A stretch of 36,803 nt of DNA from CAZMVY01 sp964617875 (GCA_964617875.1 CAZUAI010000055.1:1-36803), one strand, 5' to 3'; counted from the first letter of the stretch, positions 25,007 to 33,408 are shown. Made by a program: numbers and translations. Notes: generated from the letters alone by a model not told the origin.

Positions 25007-25666
25007 GTGGATGACGTGCGTGCGAAGGCACAAAGGCTTGCGCAGGAACATCTGGCGAACGGGAACTTCATCGCCTGGTTTGAGGCCCTCTATGCCGGCG
25101 CCGACGGCAACGCGACAATGATCCCGTGGGCGGATCTGACCGTCGATCCGAATCTGGCCGAATGGGCGAACCGTTCGGCGTTGCGGGGTGACAACCGCAG
25201 GGCCCTGGTTGTCGGTTGCGGGCTCGGCGACGACGCCGAGGCGTTGGCCGGACTCGGGTTCGGCGTGACCGCATTCGACATTGCGCCCACGGCGATCGCT
25301 TGGTGCCGCCGCCGCTTTCCGCGGACGCGCGTGGACTATGTGGTCGCCGATCTGCTGGCGCCGCCGGAGTCCTGGACGGCGGCGTTTGACTTCGTTTTTG
25401 AGGCGTACACCTTGCAGAGCCTGCCGGCAGACCTGCGACGGCGGGCGGTCGGCTCTGTCGTTCGTTTCGTCGCGCCCGGGGGCACGCTGCTGGTCATCTG
25501 CCGCGGACGTGATCCCGGCCCCGAGCCGCCGGGGCCGCCGTGGGCGCTGGTCCGGTCCGAACTCGATGCCTTCGTTGGCGAGGGATTGACGGAAACCTCG
25601 TTCGAAGACTATGTGGATCGCGAGGACCCGCCGACACGGCGGTTCCGTGCGGTGTACCGGCGGTGA
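25007..25666 (+). CDS. Class I SAM-dependent methyltransferase
   Basis: A 219-aa protein with GTG start at 25007, preceded by GAGGAG at about 8-12 bp. The SAM-binding motif I is ALVVGCGLGDDAEALAG (around residues 67-83), followed by FDIAPTAIAWCRRRFP and DFVFEAYTLQSLP. The N-terminus WFEALYAGADGNATMIPWAD resembles thiopurine/thiol-type methyltransferases, but the substrate is unknown. It precedes a GNAT gene by 4 bp; the pair is probably co-transcribed. Confidence 0.82.
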   Translation: MDDVRAKAQRLAQEHLANGNFIAWFEALYAGADGNATMIPWADLTVDPNLAEWANRSALRGDNRRALVVGCGLGDDAEALAGLGFGVTAFDIAPTAIAWCRRRFPRTRVDYVVADLLAPPESWTAAFDFVFEAYTLQSLPADLRRRAVGSVVRFVAPGGTLLVICRGRDPGPEPPGPPWALVRSELDAFVGEGLTETSFEDYVDREDPPTRRFRAVYRR

Positions 25667-25670
25667 CTGC

Positions 25671-26144
25671 ATGGATGTGACGATTCGTACGATGACCGAT
25701 GCCGACGTCCCGGCGGTGTGTGAGGTCCTCCGCGCCGCGTTCACGTGGATCGCCGACGGCGAGGGATTCAATGACCGGCAGCGCGAGTTCCTTCTGGGGC
25801 AACGGTCCTCTGAGGCGACCGTTCGCGAGGAGGCCCGCAATCGGCCTCATCTGGTTGCCTGCCTGGACGGCGTCGTCGTCGGAATGGCGGTCGTCAAGGG
25901 GAACGAAGTGGCGCGGCTCTATGTGCATCCGGCCTGCCATCGGCGGGGGATCGGCCGGGCGCTCTTCGACGCCGCCGTGGAAGTGATTCGTGCCGCGGGG
26001 CATACCGAGGCGACCGTGGCGGCCCTGGTCGAGAGCGCCGCGCGGTTCTACCGGGCGATGGGTATGGCCGAAGTGGGGCGCGTGGTCTACGAACCGGAGA
26101 TCTTCCTTGGCCGCGAAGTTGTGCTCCTGAGCAAGCCTGTGTGA
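25671..26144 (+). CDS. GNAT-family N-acetyltransferase
   Basis: A 157-aa protein. The ATG at 25671 is used because the fold begins immediately (MDVTIRTMTDADVPAVCEVL). The acetyl-CoA loop is clear: ARLYVHPACHRRGIGRALFD (around residues 80-99), and the C-terminal ARFYRAMGMAEVGR strand-helix is typical. The acceptor is unknown. It follows the methyltransferase gene almost directly, which suggests translational coupling. Confidence 0.85.
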   Translation: MDVTIRTMTDADVPAVCEVLRAAFTWIADGEGFNDRQREFLLGQRSSEATVREEARNRPHLVACLDGVVVGMAVVKGNEVARLYVHPACHRRGIGRALFDAAVEVIRAAGHTEATVAALVESAARFYRAMGMAEVGRVVYEPEIFLGREVVLLSKPV

Positions 26145-26183
26145 CCGATTCCGATCGGCCCCGGTACGACGTGGGCCGGTTGT

Positions 26184-27725
26184 TCAGGAAGCCGATGAAC
26201 GGAACGTCCGCCCTGCCCACCGGCCTGCGATGATCCGATAGCCCACGGCCAGAACGAAGATGAGGACCGCGATCTGGGCGGCTCGCCACGCCACGTGATC
26301 CGTCAGACTGCGAGCCCTTGCCGATGTCAAGTCGATCGCGCCGATCACCCGTCCATCCACGTCGCGGATCTGTTCCGACAGACGTTGCGATTCGATCATC
26401 GCGCGGATCTCGACGGCGAGCGCCTGAAGCTCCCTGGCCGTGCCCGTCACGGCGTCGGCGGTATCGCGGTAGTCCTTGATGTCGAATTCCCTTGACCGGG
26501 CCGGCGCCGTCGCGGGGGCGGGGCGGGGCGCGTGCGGATCCCGGTCCATGCTCGGCGCGGGCACAACGGGCACCGGCGATCCCGGGGCCACGGCCGCCGG
26601 CAGGGTCGCCGTTCCGCCCCGCGGCGACTTTCCGAGGTCGTACATGTCGTGCACGGTCTGGCCGATCGTGCGGGCGGCGTCGCCCCAGGCCTGGCCCGCG
26701 TCGGCAACGCTCCACCCCGTCGCCTCGATCGCGTTTGCGACGAGATCCACGCGCTCGAGCGCCCGCTCGACCGTCGCCGCCGTCTTCTCGGCCCGATCGA
26801 GCGTCGCCTGGAGGTTGTTTTGCTTCGCATCGATCTCGTTCAACAGCCGGGTGGCTTCGTCGCGCAGTCGCTCCGGCAGCTTGTCCGCGACCGTTACGAT
26901 GCGATTCGCGTTTGCCGCGACTTCGCCCAGCGTGGCCAGCGCCGCCAGGATCATGGGATTCTGGTTCAGATCGAGGAGCAGCAGCTCCAGCTGCCATCGA
27001 ACGGCTTCGGGTATTTCCTCGACGACGTCGGTGAAGCGGGCGGCCACGTTCGCGAACTCGTGGATTGCCGTCGCCCCGCGGTCAATGCCCTCGAACGTGC
27101 GGAACGGTGCGAGCGGAACGCTCAGTACGGTGCTCAGGGCGCTTGGCACGCCCCCCTGTTTCGCGGCGGGCGCGCGCACGGTCGCATCGGCAAAGCCGGC
27201 CCGGAGAGGGTGCTGCCGCGCAAACGCCTGCACCTCATCACGGGCCCGGGGCAGTTGGTCCGCCGGCAGGAACATCGTTCCAACGCGCTCAATCTCGGCC
27301 TCCGCGCGCCGGGCGGCCGCGATCGCCGTGCCCTGCCATTCGCCGAACAGCGTTCGCCCTTCGCCATCCGCCAGGTATTGGCGCATGCGGACCGTCAGCG
27401 TCCAGCAGTCGATGAAGGCACGGAGCGGGTCGTCCACCTTCAATGCCGACTGGCAGGCGGGGATAATCCGCATTCGCCAGAGCAGCGTGGCCCGGCGCAT
27501 CTCGACGTTCTGGGTCTGGCTGTCGATCTCGCCTGCCGCCTGCTTGATGTTCTCCTCGAGATAGTCCTCAAACCGGTTCAACGCGTCACGGAGATCCTCC
27601 TGCGAAATCGCGTGAGCGGAGTCGGACGCGCCGGTCTGACGGTCGGCCGGGCGTGGATGTACACACCCGCCCGCCGCGCAAACGATGAGCGAGAACGATC
27701 CAATGGCGACCGAATGACGAAGCAC
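26184..27725 (-). CDS. Large helical lipoprotein-like protein with C-terminal membrane segment, function unknown
   Basis: A 513-aa protein with GTG start at 27725 and no clear ribosome binding site. A hydrophobic N-terminus ends in CAAGGCVHPRP, a plausible though imperfect lipobox. The middle is strongly helical, with coiled-coil stretches (DLRDALNRFEDYLEENIKQA; RLLNEIDAKQNNLQATLDRA; ELQALAVEIRAMIESQRLSE). A Pro/Ala-rich hinge lies around residues 365-405. One membrane segment lies near the end (AAQIAVLIFVLAVGYRIIAG). If both ends are membrane-attached, the protein could bridge the periplasm. I recognise no family. It is the only gene on its strand between 26184 and 29133. Confidence 0.7.
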   Translation of the reverse strand: MLRHSVAIGSFSLIVCAAGGCVHPRPADRQTGASDSAHAISQEDLRDALNRFEDYLEENIKQAAGEIDSQTQNVEMRRATLLWRMRIIPACQSALKVDDPLRAFIDCWTLTVRMRQYLADGEGRTLFGEWQGTAIAAARRAEAEIERVGTMFLPADQLPRARDEVQAFARQHPLRAGFADATVRAPAAKQGGVPSALSTVLSVPLAPFRTFEGIDRGATAIHEFANVAARFTDVVEEIPEAVRWQLELLLLDLNQNPMILAALATLGEVAANANRIVTVADKLPERLRDEATRLLNEIDAKQNNLQATLDRAEKTAATVERALERVDLVANAIEATGWSVADAGQAWGDAARTIGQTVHDMYDLGKSPRGGTATLPAAVAPGSPVPVVPAPSMDRDPHAPRPAPATAPARSREFDIKDYRDTADAVTGTARELQALAVEIRAMIESQRLSEQIRDVDGRVIGAIDLTSARARSLTDHVAWRAAQIAVLIFVLAVGYRIIAGRWAGRTFRSSAS

Positions 27726-28054
27726 GAAGGGTAAATCGGTCAGATAACCTCCGTGCGTCCAATCATCGCTCGGCCAGTGTCCCGTTTACCGGGACCGCCG
27801 CTGGTCTTCTCGTGGGGGCGACGACGCCATCACCTCTTCGGGCATTGCAATGGCTGGCGGACCCGCTCGCGCGTAAGTGCGGGGGGCCAAAGATGTTATG
27901 TTGGCACACGACGGAATACCGCCGCAATACAATTCATCAACGGCTCTTTCGACAAATACTCACTGCGTTGTCGCCTTCTTTGATGTGGCGTAAGGTTATG
28001 TATAACAGATGGTTATAGATTCCGCACATTTTCCAGATTTGGCCCGCATGTTCG
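27726..28054. other. AT-richer intergenic stretch, no gene found
   Basis: About 330 bp upstream of the pyrK promoter. The last third is notably AT-rich for this genome (for example GGTTATGTATAACAG at about 27991-28006). Short open frames are present, but none resembles a protein or has a ribosome binding site. It may hold regulatory sequence for pyrK or for the lipoprotein gene, whose promoter was not identified. Confidence 0.5.
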
Positions 28055-28083
28055 TTGACACGTCTGGCCGATTGTGCTATAGT
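28055..28083 (+). promoter_or_regulatory. Strong predicted sigma70-type promoter of the pyrK leader
   Basis: A perfect TTGACA (28055-28060), a 17-bp spacer and TATAGT (28078-28083, 5/6) form one of the best promoter matches in the window. The predicted start is near 28090, about 145 bases upstream of the pyrK ATG. Confidence 0.8.
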
Positions 28084-28088
28084 CCGGG

Positions 28089-28165
28089 TCGTTGCTGAGC
28101 TATCGGCGACAACGAAATCGCAGGCGATCAGCCGACGGATACGGCTGTTTTCTTAGCCGTGGCGC
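28089..28165 (+). ncRNA. Structured leader RNA of pyrK (candidate regulatory RNA)
   Basis: The transcript can fold into hairpin 1 (TCGTTG 28089-28094 with CAACGA 28110-28115, and an inner TGA/TCG), a small ATCG/CGAT hairpin, and hairpin 3 (ACGGCT 28141-28146 with AGCCGT 28155-28160, U-rich loop GTTTTCTT), before the terminator hairpin. No known riboswitch class was recognised. The U-rich loop about 10 bases before the terminator recalls UTP-sensing pyrimidine attenuators, but no leader ORF with a ribosome binding site is present; a TTG ORF (28092-28178) would begin almost at the 5' end. Confidence 0.5.
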
Positions 28166-28210
28166 ACTTCCGGGTTAGGGCCTTCGGGACACTATCCCGG
28201 AAGTTTTTTT
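28166..28210 (+). terminator. Intrinsic terminator inside the pyrK leader
   Basis: ACTTCCGGG (28166-28174) pairs with CCCGGAAGT (28196-28204). The inner part closes with a C(TTCG)G tetraloop, and a run of seven T follows (28204-28210). It stops 24 bp before the pyrK start, so pyrK expression from the upstream promoter needs read-through. This is the arrangement of an attenuator or riboswitch, or of a small RNA ending upstream of pyrK. Confidence 0.88.
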
Positions 28211-28234
28211 GCGCAAAATGGAATCCTGAGATTA

Positions 28235-29128
28235 ATGGCCAAGCACTCTATGGGCATGGCGACCGCGGTACAAGGAAAGGGCATCTTTGTGGGAAGGGTC
28301 GTAGCGACCGAACGAATCTGCGATGATCATCATCGTATTTCTCTCGGTGTCGAGGGCTTTCCGGCTGCGGCACCGGGCCAGTTCGTGCAGGTTCGTTGTG
28401 GGGATACTGCGGGGTCGGCGGGCGCATTTCTGCGCCGGCCGTTCAGTATCGCGGGGGCGCGGGAGGTGTCGGGCGGCTTGGAGATCGATCTGCTCTTTCG
28501 CGTGCTCGGGGTGGGAACGCGGTGGATGGCGGGTCGGTCGCTCGGGGATGCGGTGGACGTTATCGGGCCGTTGGGACGCGGCTTCGTCCCGGCCGACGGC
28601 AGGCACAGGCACATCGTTGTCGGCGGCGGGGTGGGGCTTCCGCCTGTGATGTGGCTTGCACGCGTGCTTTCTGAACAAGGCCTGCCGGTGGCGGCGGTTG
28701 CCGGGGCAAGGTCGCTGGGGTCGTTGCCTCTGAGCGGCCTGCGTTTGGCGCCGGACGGCGAGGGTTGGTCGTCGGCCAACGAGTTCGGCCGGGCTCCCGT
28801 GCTGGTTACGACCGACGACGGATCGGGCGGCTTGCGCGGCACGGTGTTGGATGGTCTGGCGATCGCAGTGGGTTCGGCGAAGGCTCCGCCGGAGCCGATC
28901 GCGGTCTACGCGTGCGGGCCGGAGCCGATGCTGCGCGCGGTTGCCGGGTTTGCGGCGGAAAGGGGCGTCGCATGCCAGGTGTGCATGGAGCGAATGATGG
29001 CTTGCGGCATGGGCACGTGCCAATCGTGCGTCGTACGCGTCCGCGATGACTCGTCGCGGGCCGGTTGGCGCTATCGCCTCTGCTGCACGGACGGACCGGT
29101 TTTCGACGCCCGCGACGTTGGGTGGTAG
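28235..29128 (+). CDS. pyrK: Dihydroorotate dehydrogenase electron-transfer subunit
   Basis: A 297-aa protein; ATGs at 28250 and 28256 are alternative starts. The FAD-binding domain shows APGQFVQVRC and FLRRPFSI, the NAD-binding domain VVGGGVGLPPVMWLA and YACGPEPML, and the C-terminal [2Fe-2S] site CMERMMACGMGTCQSCVV with CCTDGPVF. This is the PyrK pattern. It passes electrons from PyrD to NAD+ in pyrimidine synthesis. A pyrD gene is not in this window; the next gene is on the opposite strand. The preceding leader and terminator suggest control by attenuation. Confidence 0.9.
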   Translation: MAKHSMGMATAVQGKGIFVGRVVATERICDDHHRISLGVEGFPAAAPGQFVQVRCGDTAGSAGAFLRRPFSIAGAREVSGGLEIDLLFRVLGVGTRWMAGRSLGDAVDVIGPLGRGFVPADGRHRHIVVGGGVGLPPVMWLARVLSEQGLPVAAVAGARSLGSLPLSGLRLAPDGEGWSSANEFGRAPVLVTTDDGSGGLRGTVLDGLAIAVGSAKAPPEPIAVYACGPEPMLRAVAGFAAERGVACQVCMERMMACGMGTCQSCVVRVRDDSSRAGWRYRLCCTDGPVFDARDVGW

Positions 29129-29133
29129 GGGCG

Positions 29134-31545
29134 TTACGGCATCTTCATCCGCAGCACGTTCACGCTGTGCGCGGGAAGACGATGGCGAAAGGCCGGGCCG
29201 GGGATGTCCAGGGTCTGTTGTCTTGGCGCCACCTTCGTGGGCTGGTCGAGCGAGTTCTCGTCGCCGGAGTCCGCCGAGGTGAGGACGGTCACCTGAGCGG
29301 GACGCGGTTTGCCCGTCACGCCGCGCAGGTCGAACCGGGTGTCGAGCGGATGATCGGCGGCGTTGACGGCCTTGATGATAATCTCGCCGGTGGATTCCAC
29401 CCGGCCGGCGACCGCGTAGAGTGAGCGCAATTCCCCGCCGGCGTGGGCATCATGGATGCGCTGGCCGTCGAGGTAGCAGCGGATGGAGGGGCCGGCGACC
29501 TCGATGCGGATGTCGTACCATCGTCCGGTCTCGATCCGGCCGGGCACGGGCTCGCCGATGATGCCGTCGGGGCCTTCGATGGCATGTCGGACGTTGCCCC
29601 AGCCGCCGAGGTTCCACCAGGTCTTCGTGTCGGGGTGGCGGGAGCGGAAGATGATGAGGAAGCCTTCGGCCCCGGCGATCTTGCGGGCCTTCAGGCTCAG
29701 CGTGTAGTCCGTCCAGTCGGGGCTTCCGGCGAACGCGCGGACGTTGGTGTCCGGCGAGGTCTGGCGCAGGAGGCCGTCTTTCACCTCCCATTTGCCGCCG
29801 ACGGTTTCCCATCCGGCAAGGTTGCCGCGGAAGTCGGATTCGAAAAGGACGCGGCCGTCGTGCGAGACCCGGATGTCCTTGAACTCGGCCTGCGTGGCCC
29901 ACGTGCCCACGCCGATCCGGCCGGCCGGCATCGTGTTGAAGGCGGTTGGTCCGGCGGATGCCTCCGTCGCCAGGTTCACATCCGGCCGGTTGTGCGCGAA
30001 CATCTGCTGCACGTAGTACGACGGCGTGCCGAAGGCCCGCGCGCCGTCGAAGTTGATCGCATCCGGGTTCCACTGCCGCCAGCCGACGTTGACAAAGAGC
30101 GGTGCGTACGACGCCATCACGACCACGTCGGCGTTGCGTTCCATGCCGGTCATGAAGGCCGCTTCGCCGATCGCCGCCCGGAGATTGCCCTTGCCGCAAT
30201 CCTGGGTCACGGCGTACTCGCCGACGTACACCTTGTAACCGTCGCGCTTGTACGCATCGTAGCGGTCGGCCTGGGCCATGAAGAAACGCGGATGGTTGTA
30301 GTAGTGTTCGTCGAGGATCTCGATGGGGCGGTTGTCGGGTCGGCCCTGCCAGTCGTTGACGATGAGCTTGATCTCGGGGTACCTGGCCTTGATGGCATCG
30401 TAGAAGAGTGCGTAGCGTTCGTGATAGGGCGGGCCGCCGTTCTCGTTGCCGATCTCCATGTACTTGAGATGGAAGGGCGCAGGATGTCCGGCCGCCGCTC
30501 GCATCGCGCCCCAGTGAGTGTCGGTGCCGCCGTTGGCGTACTCGATCGCATCGAGGGCATCCTGCACCCACGGTCCCATCTGATCCATCGGAACGACGTC
30601 CGCGTGGGCCATGCCGCAGTTGATGACGAAGAGCGGTTCAGCGCCGAGATCCTCGCACATCTGCAGGTATTCGTGATACCCCAGGCCGTCCGTCGAACGG
30701 TAGCCCCAGAGGTTCCAGTGGCCCGGCCGCCGGGCGATGTCGCCGATCGTGTCCTTCCAGCGGAAGGCGTTCGCGAGCTTGTCGCCCTCGACGTAGCAAC
30801 CCCCCGGGAAGCGGATGAACGCCGGCTTGAGATCCGCCAGCATCCGGGCGAGGTCAACCCGGAGCCCGTTCGGACGCCCCTTCCACGTCTCGTTCGGGAA
30901 GAGCGAGACCATGTCGAACCACAACGTGCCCGGCCCTTCGGCCCGAAGGGCGAGGCGAGCCGCCGCGTCCGTGCCGGCCGAACGCAATGTGACCGAAAAA
31001 TGCTTCCACGTTCTGGCGAGGGGCCCGACCGGCGACTCGGCGTACGTCTTCGCCCCATCGGCGTTCTCCAGGCGGGCGACCAGCTTGCCGTTCCAGCCTT
31101 CTGAGCAGCGGGCGTACAGCGAGAGCCGGTAGTCCTCGCCCCGGCGGACAGCGATGCCGTTGAAGCCGGCGTTCGCCGCGCCGACGCGGCCGGATGAGGG
31201 GATGTCGAGCTTCAGGGCCGTCGGATTGCGGTCGTTGATGGGCGAGGTCGTATCAAGAGACATCCGTCCGTCGCCGCCGTCGGCCTGGATCAACGTCCAG
31301 GCCACCGGTTCTTTCGCGTCCTCAAACGAACGGTTCTGAACCATCTCCGCATAGAGTCCGCCGTCGCCCGCCCGGTTGATCTCCTCGAAGAAGAGACCGT
31401 AGAGCATCGGGCTGACCCTTGCGCCGGGGCGATCGACGCTGACGGTCACACGGGCCGGTTGAGCTTCGGCCGCCGGGGCCGGATTCATCCCCGCATTGAA
31501 TGCGTAGCCGATAGCAATAAGGCCGGAGGGGAACGCGTATCGCAT
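29134..31545 (-). CDS. Exported alpha-L-arabinofuranosidase, GH51 family
   Basis: An 803-aa protein. The ATG at 31545 follows AGGAGG (about 31552-31557) and starts a signal peptide (MRYAFPSGLIAIGYAFNAGM, cleaved near PAAEAQ). The opening ISPMLYG-like strand (VSPMLYGLFFEEINRAGDGG) is followed by a CBM4/9-like domain (residues about 60-210) and the GH51 barrel. The acid/base is E368 in EIGNENGG and the nucleophile E443 in YVGEYAV. After the barrel a DUF1080/LamG-like domain (LFESDFRGNLAGWETVGGKW) precedes the closing beta domain. It removes arabinose from arabinan or arabinoxylan outside the cytoplasm. This layout is typical of planctomycete and Bacteroidetes enzymes. Confidence 0.92.
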   Translation of the reverse strand: MRYAFPSGLIAIGYAFNAGMNPAPAAEAQPARVTVSVDRPGARVSPMLYGLFFEEINRAGDGGLYAEMVQNRSFEDAKEPVAWTLIQADGGDGRMSLDTTSPINDRNPTALKLDIPSSGRVGAANAGFNGIAVRRGEDYRLSLYARCSEGWNGKLVARLENADGAKTYAESPVGPLARTWKHFSVTLRSAGTDAAARLALRAEGPGTLWFDMVSLFPNETWKGRPNGLRVDLARMLADLKPAFIRFPGGCYVEGDKLANAFRWKDTIGDIARRPGHWNLWGYRSTDGLGYHEYLQMCEDLGAEPLFVINCGMAHADVVPMDQMGPWVQDALDAIEYANGGTDTHWGAMRAAAGHPAPFHLKYMEIGNENGGPPYHERYALFYDAIKARYPEIKLIVNDWQGRPDNRPIEILDEHYYNHPRFFMAQADRYDAYKRDGYKVYVGEYAVTQDCGKGNLRAAIGEAAFMTGMERNADVVVMASYAPLFVNVGWRQWNPDAINFDGARAFGTPSYYVQQMFAHNRPDVNLATEASAGPTAFNTMPAGRIGVGTWATQAEFKDIRVSHDGRVLFESDFRGNLAGWETVGGKWEVKDGLLRQTSPDTNVRAFAGSPDWTDYTLSLKARKIAGAEGFLIIFRSRHPDTKTWWNLGGWGNVRHAIEGPDGIIGEPVPGRIETGRWYDIRIEVAGPSIRCYLDGQRIHDAHAGGELRSLYAVAGRVESTGEIIIKAVNAADHPLDTRFDLRGVTGKPRPAQVTVLTSADSGDENSLDQPTKVAPRQQTLDIPGPAFRHRLPAHSVNVLRMKMP

Positions 31546-32012
31546 GGATATCCTCCTGCGCACGGCAGCTTCTGTTTGGGCGACGGTCGCCGCTGCGACA
31601 TGTCGCCAGAGGCGGTTCTCAAGCATGTCGAGCCGCACACCCGCTGTCAAATCGGTTCGGCTTGGGTTTGTCCAGTTTCCGCATGGCCGGGACACCCGGT
31701 GCGGGGCGGCGCGTTGCTCCGGCGCGACGTTGCTTCTAACTGTTTTCCAGTAATAGACTTGCGTTCCTGCTCGGTTCGTGTTCGAGCCGGCCATGTTTCG
31801 CAGAAGCAACGTCCCGGCACAGCCATACACGTAGAAGCGACGCCGCGGCAGTGGGGCGTCTCAACGTAACCACAGTCGCGCAAACGAGTTAGGGAACAGG
31901 ACGGTTGTTGCTTGGGGCCGTTTGAGCTTGGCATTGGCCTTGCCCCACGTGATGTGTTCGCCGCGTCGCGGTTACTGCCGGAGGCCGGTTCGCATGACGC
32001 GGTGAGGGGCGT
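31546..32012. other. Intergenic stretch between the GH51 and coiled-coil genes
   Basis: About 467 bp between divergent genes. Apart from the predicted GH51 promoter it holds no gene or repeat that I can support. Several short frames are open but unlike protein. Confidence 0.5.
31622..31650 (-). promoter_or_regulatory. Candidate promoter of the GH51 gene
   Basis: On the minus strand TTGACA (31645-31650) is followed after 17 bp by CATGCT (31622-31627), a weak -10. The implied leader of about 70 bases ends in the AGGAGG of the GH51 gene. The perfect -35 with a poor -10 suggests that an activator could be needed. Confidence 0.4.
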
Positions 32013-32324
32013 ATGGCCAACGAAGCAAAAAGCCGCAAAGGGGTAAAGAAGATGCTGATGGACGAAGCAACGTTTCAGAGGAAGCTGGCCGAGCTGGTCG
32101 CCGAGATCTCAACGCTGCCGCCGGCAGAGCGGCAGAAGCTGCAACTGCTGGCCGAGCAGACCAAACAACGGCACAAAGAGCTGAAGGAGACGGTGACCAG
32201 CCTGCAGGAGAGCCTCGACTTCCTGCGGCTGTCCATCAAGTACCTTCTCTTCGATCTGGAAGCGACGCGTCGGGAGAACGCGTATCTGCGGAAAATGATC
32301 GAAGACTCGTCAAACTCGGCCTGA
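32013..32324 (+). CDS. Conserved-looking coiled-coil protein, function unknown
   Basis: A 103-aa protein; the ATG at 32052 (MLMDEATFQRKL) is an equally good start. It is almost wholly helical, with heptad patterns: FQRKLAELVAEISTLPPAER, RQKLQLLAEQTKQRHKELKE, SLQESLDFLRLSIKYLLFDL, EATRRENAYLRKMIE. There is no signal peptide or membrane segment. I recall similar short proteins in planctomycetes but no assigned role. It probably oligomerises. Some 340 bp separate it from the TrkA-N gene. Confidence 0.7.
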   Translation: MANEAKSRKGVKKMLMDEATFQRKLAELVAEISTLPPAERQKLQLLAEQTKQRHKELKETVTSLQESLDFLRLSIKYLLFDLEATRRENAYLRKMIEDSSNSA

Positions 32325-32660
32325 ACGTGGGGGCACGCCGTCGCGAGAGGAAGACGGCGAATCGGCAGGCAGTCGGCGCGCATAACCGTCTGGCCCGGAT
32401 AACGAGGGGTTCGCAGGCCGGCTGCCGAAGAGAGCGAGAAAGGGAAACCCGCCGCGGGCGTTGCGGCACGGCGTCCGGCGGGGGTATGTGGAATACGGGT
32501 CTCTCCGAGGACCGTGCCAAGAACCATTCGGGGAGGCTGCCCCGGGCACCGGCGGTAACGGTGCTCGGGGCATTCTGTTGCGCGGCGGATTTGCAGCGGC
32601 GGTCGGCCGACGTTCTAATACTCCGGCGAGGTGGGTTGTTTCACAACGGGGAGGCGGTCG
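32325..32660 (+). other. GC/purine-rich intergenic stretch with a strong hairpin
   Basis: About 336 bp between the coiled-coil and TrkA-N genes. A 7-bp stem (CCCGCCG/CGGCGGG around 32448-32488) and a 13-bp hairpin at 32539-32571 suggest a structured RNA. Because the downstream gene is potassium-channel-like, a c-di-AMP riboswitch was considered, but its core motifs were not found. No protein-like frame was seen. Confidence 0.45.
32539..32571 (+). terminator. 13-bp hairpin, possible terminator or leader element
   Basis: GCCCCGGGCACCG (32539-32551) pairs with CGGTGCTCGGGGC (32559-32571), with one G-U pair and a 7-base loop. It is followed by ATTCTGTTG, only weakly T-rich. It lies 90 bp upstream of the TrkA-N start, so it could terminate the preceding transcript or regulate read-through. 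Confidence 0.5.
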
Positions 32661-33281
32661 ATGTCGGATGGACAGGCGCCAGCGCCGTCTGTGAATGAGT
32701 ACCAGGGGACATACCGCAAGGGCCGGGTGGTCCTCGATGGACCGGTCAGCTGGCCGGACGGAACGCGCGTACTGGTTCGGGTGGCCGCCGCCGAACCGGG
32801 GGTGCTGGGCGGGCCGGAACTGGGCCCGGTGATCGTGGCCGGCTTCGGGCTTGCCGGGCGGTGGGTGGCGGACATTTTCGATCGGCACAAGATCGACTAC
32901 GTGATCGTGGACAGCAACCCCAACACGGTCGAAGTGCAACAGAAGCTCGGGCGGAGGGTGATCCAGGGCGACATCGGCGACGAGGAAACGCTGCGGCGGG
33001 CCGGGATCGAACGATCGTCGATCCTGGCGCTCACGGTTCCGGACGAACCCGCAGTGCTCCGGGCCACGGAGGCGGCGCGGCGGCTGAAGCCGGACATCTA
33101 CATCGTGGCGCGGACGACACACTCGTCGGCCGGCATGGAGGCGTCACGACTGGGGGCGGACGAGGTAGTCAAGGCGGAGCAGGCGATCGCCCGGCAGTTC
33201 TACGAGATGCTCGTTCGCCGTCTGGGCACGCCGGGATCGGCGGACGACTCCGGCAACGTCCCGGCCGGGCCGGCGATGTGA
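32661..33281 (+). CDS. TrkA-N (RCK) NAD-binding protein with AF2212/DUF104-like N-terminus
   Basis: A 206-aa protein. The ATG at 32661 follows GGGGAGG. Residues about 10-40 (YQGTYRKGRVVLDGPVSWPD, then GTRVLVRV) resemble the small AF2212/DUF104 beta domain seen in some antitoxin-like proteins. From about residue 52 comes a TrkA-N Rossmann domain: GPVIVAGFGLAGRWVADIFD, IDYVIVDSNPN, VIQGDIGDEETLRRAGIE, VARTTHS. No TrkA-C domain and no membrane channel are present, so it would work with a partner or as a soluble redox/nucleotide sensor. Proteins of this family gate K+ or cation/proton transport. The fusion is unusual. Confidence 0.78.
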   Translation: MSDGQAPAPSVNEYQGTYRKGRVVLDGPVSWPDGTRVLVRVAAAEPGVLGGPELGPVIVAGFGLAGRWVADIFDRHKIDYVIVDSNPNTVEVQQKLGRRVIQGDIGDEETLRRAGIERSSILALTVPDEPAVLRATEAARRLKPDIYIVARTTHSSAGMEASRLGADEVVKAEQAIARQFYEMLVRRLGTPGSADDSGNVPAGPAM

Positions 33282-33408
33282 AAACGGGTACGGCGTCGGG
33301 AGGTCCTGGTCTGGGAAGGCACGTTCCCCGAAATCGCCGCCATGCGAATGTCGCCCCGCCGTCTTGCCGCGAATTCTGACGTCTTACGCCCATCGGAGTA
33401 CAAGTGAC

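Noticed and set aside
28092..28178. TTG-initiated 28-codon ORF in the pyrK leader as a pyrL-like leader peptide
   Set aside because: It would start about two bases after the predicted transcript start with no ribosome site, so leader-peptide control is not supported, though not excluded.
32325..32660. c-di-AMP (ydaO-type) riboswitch before the TrkA-N gene
   Set aside because: The characteristic conserved internal-loop sequences were not found.
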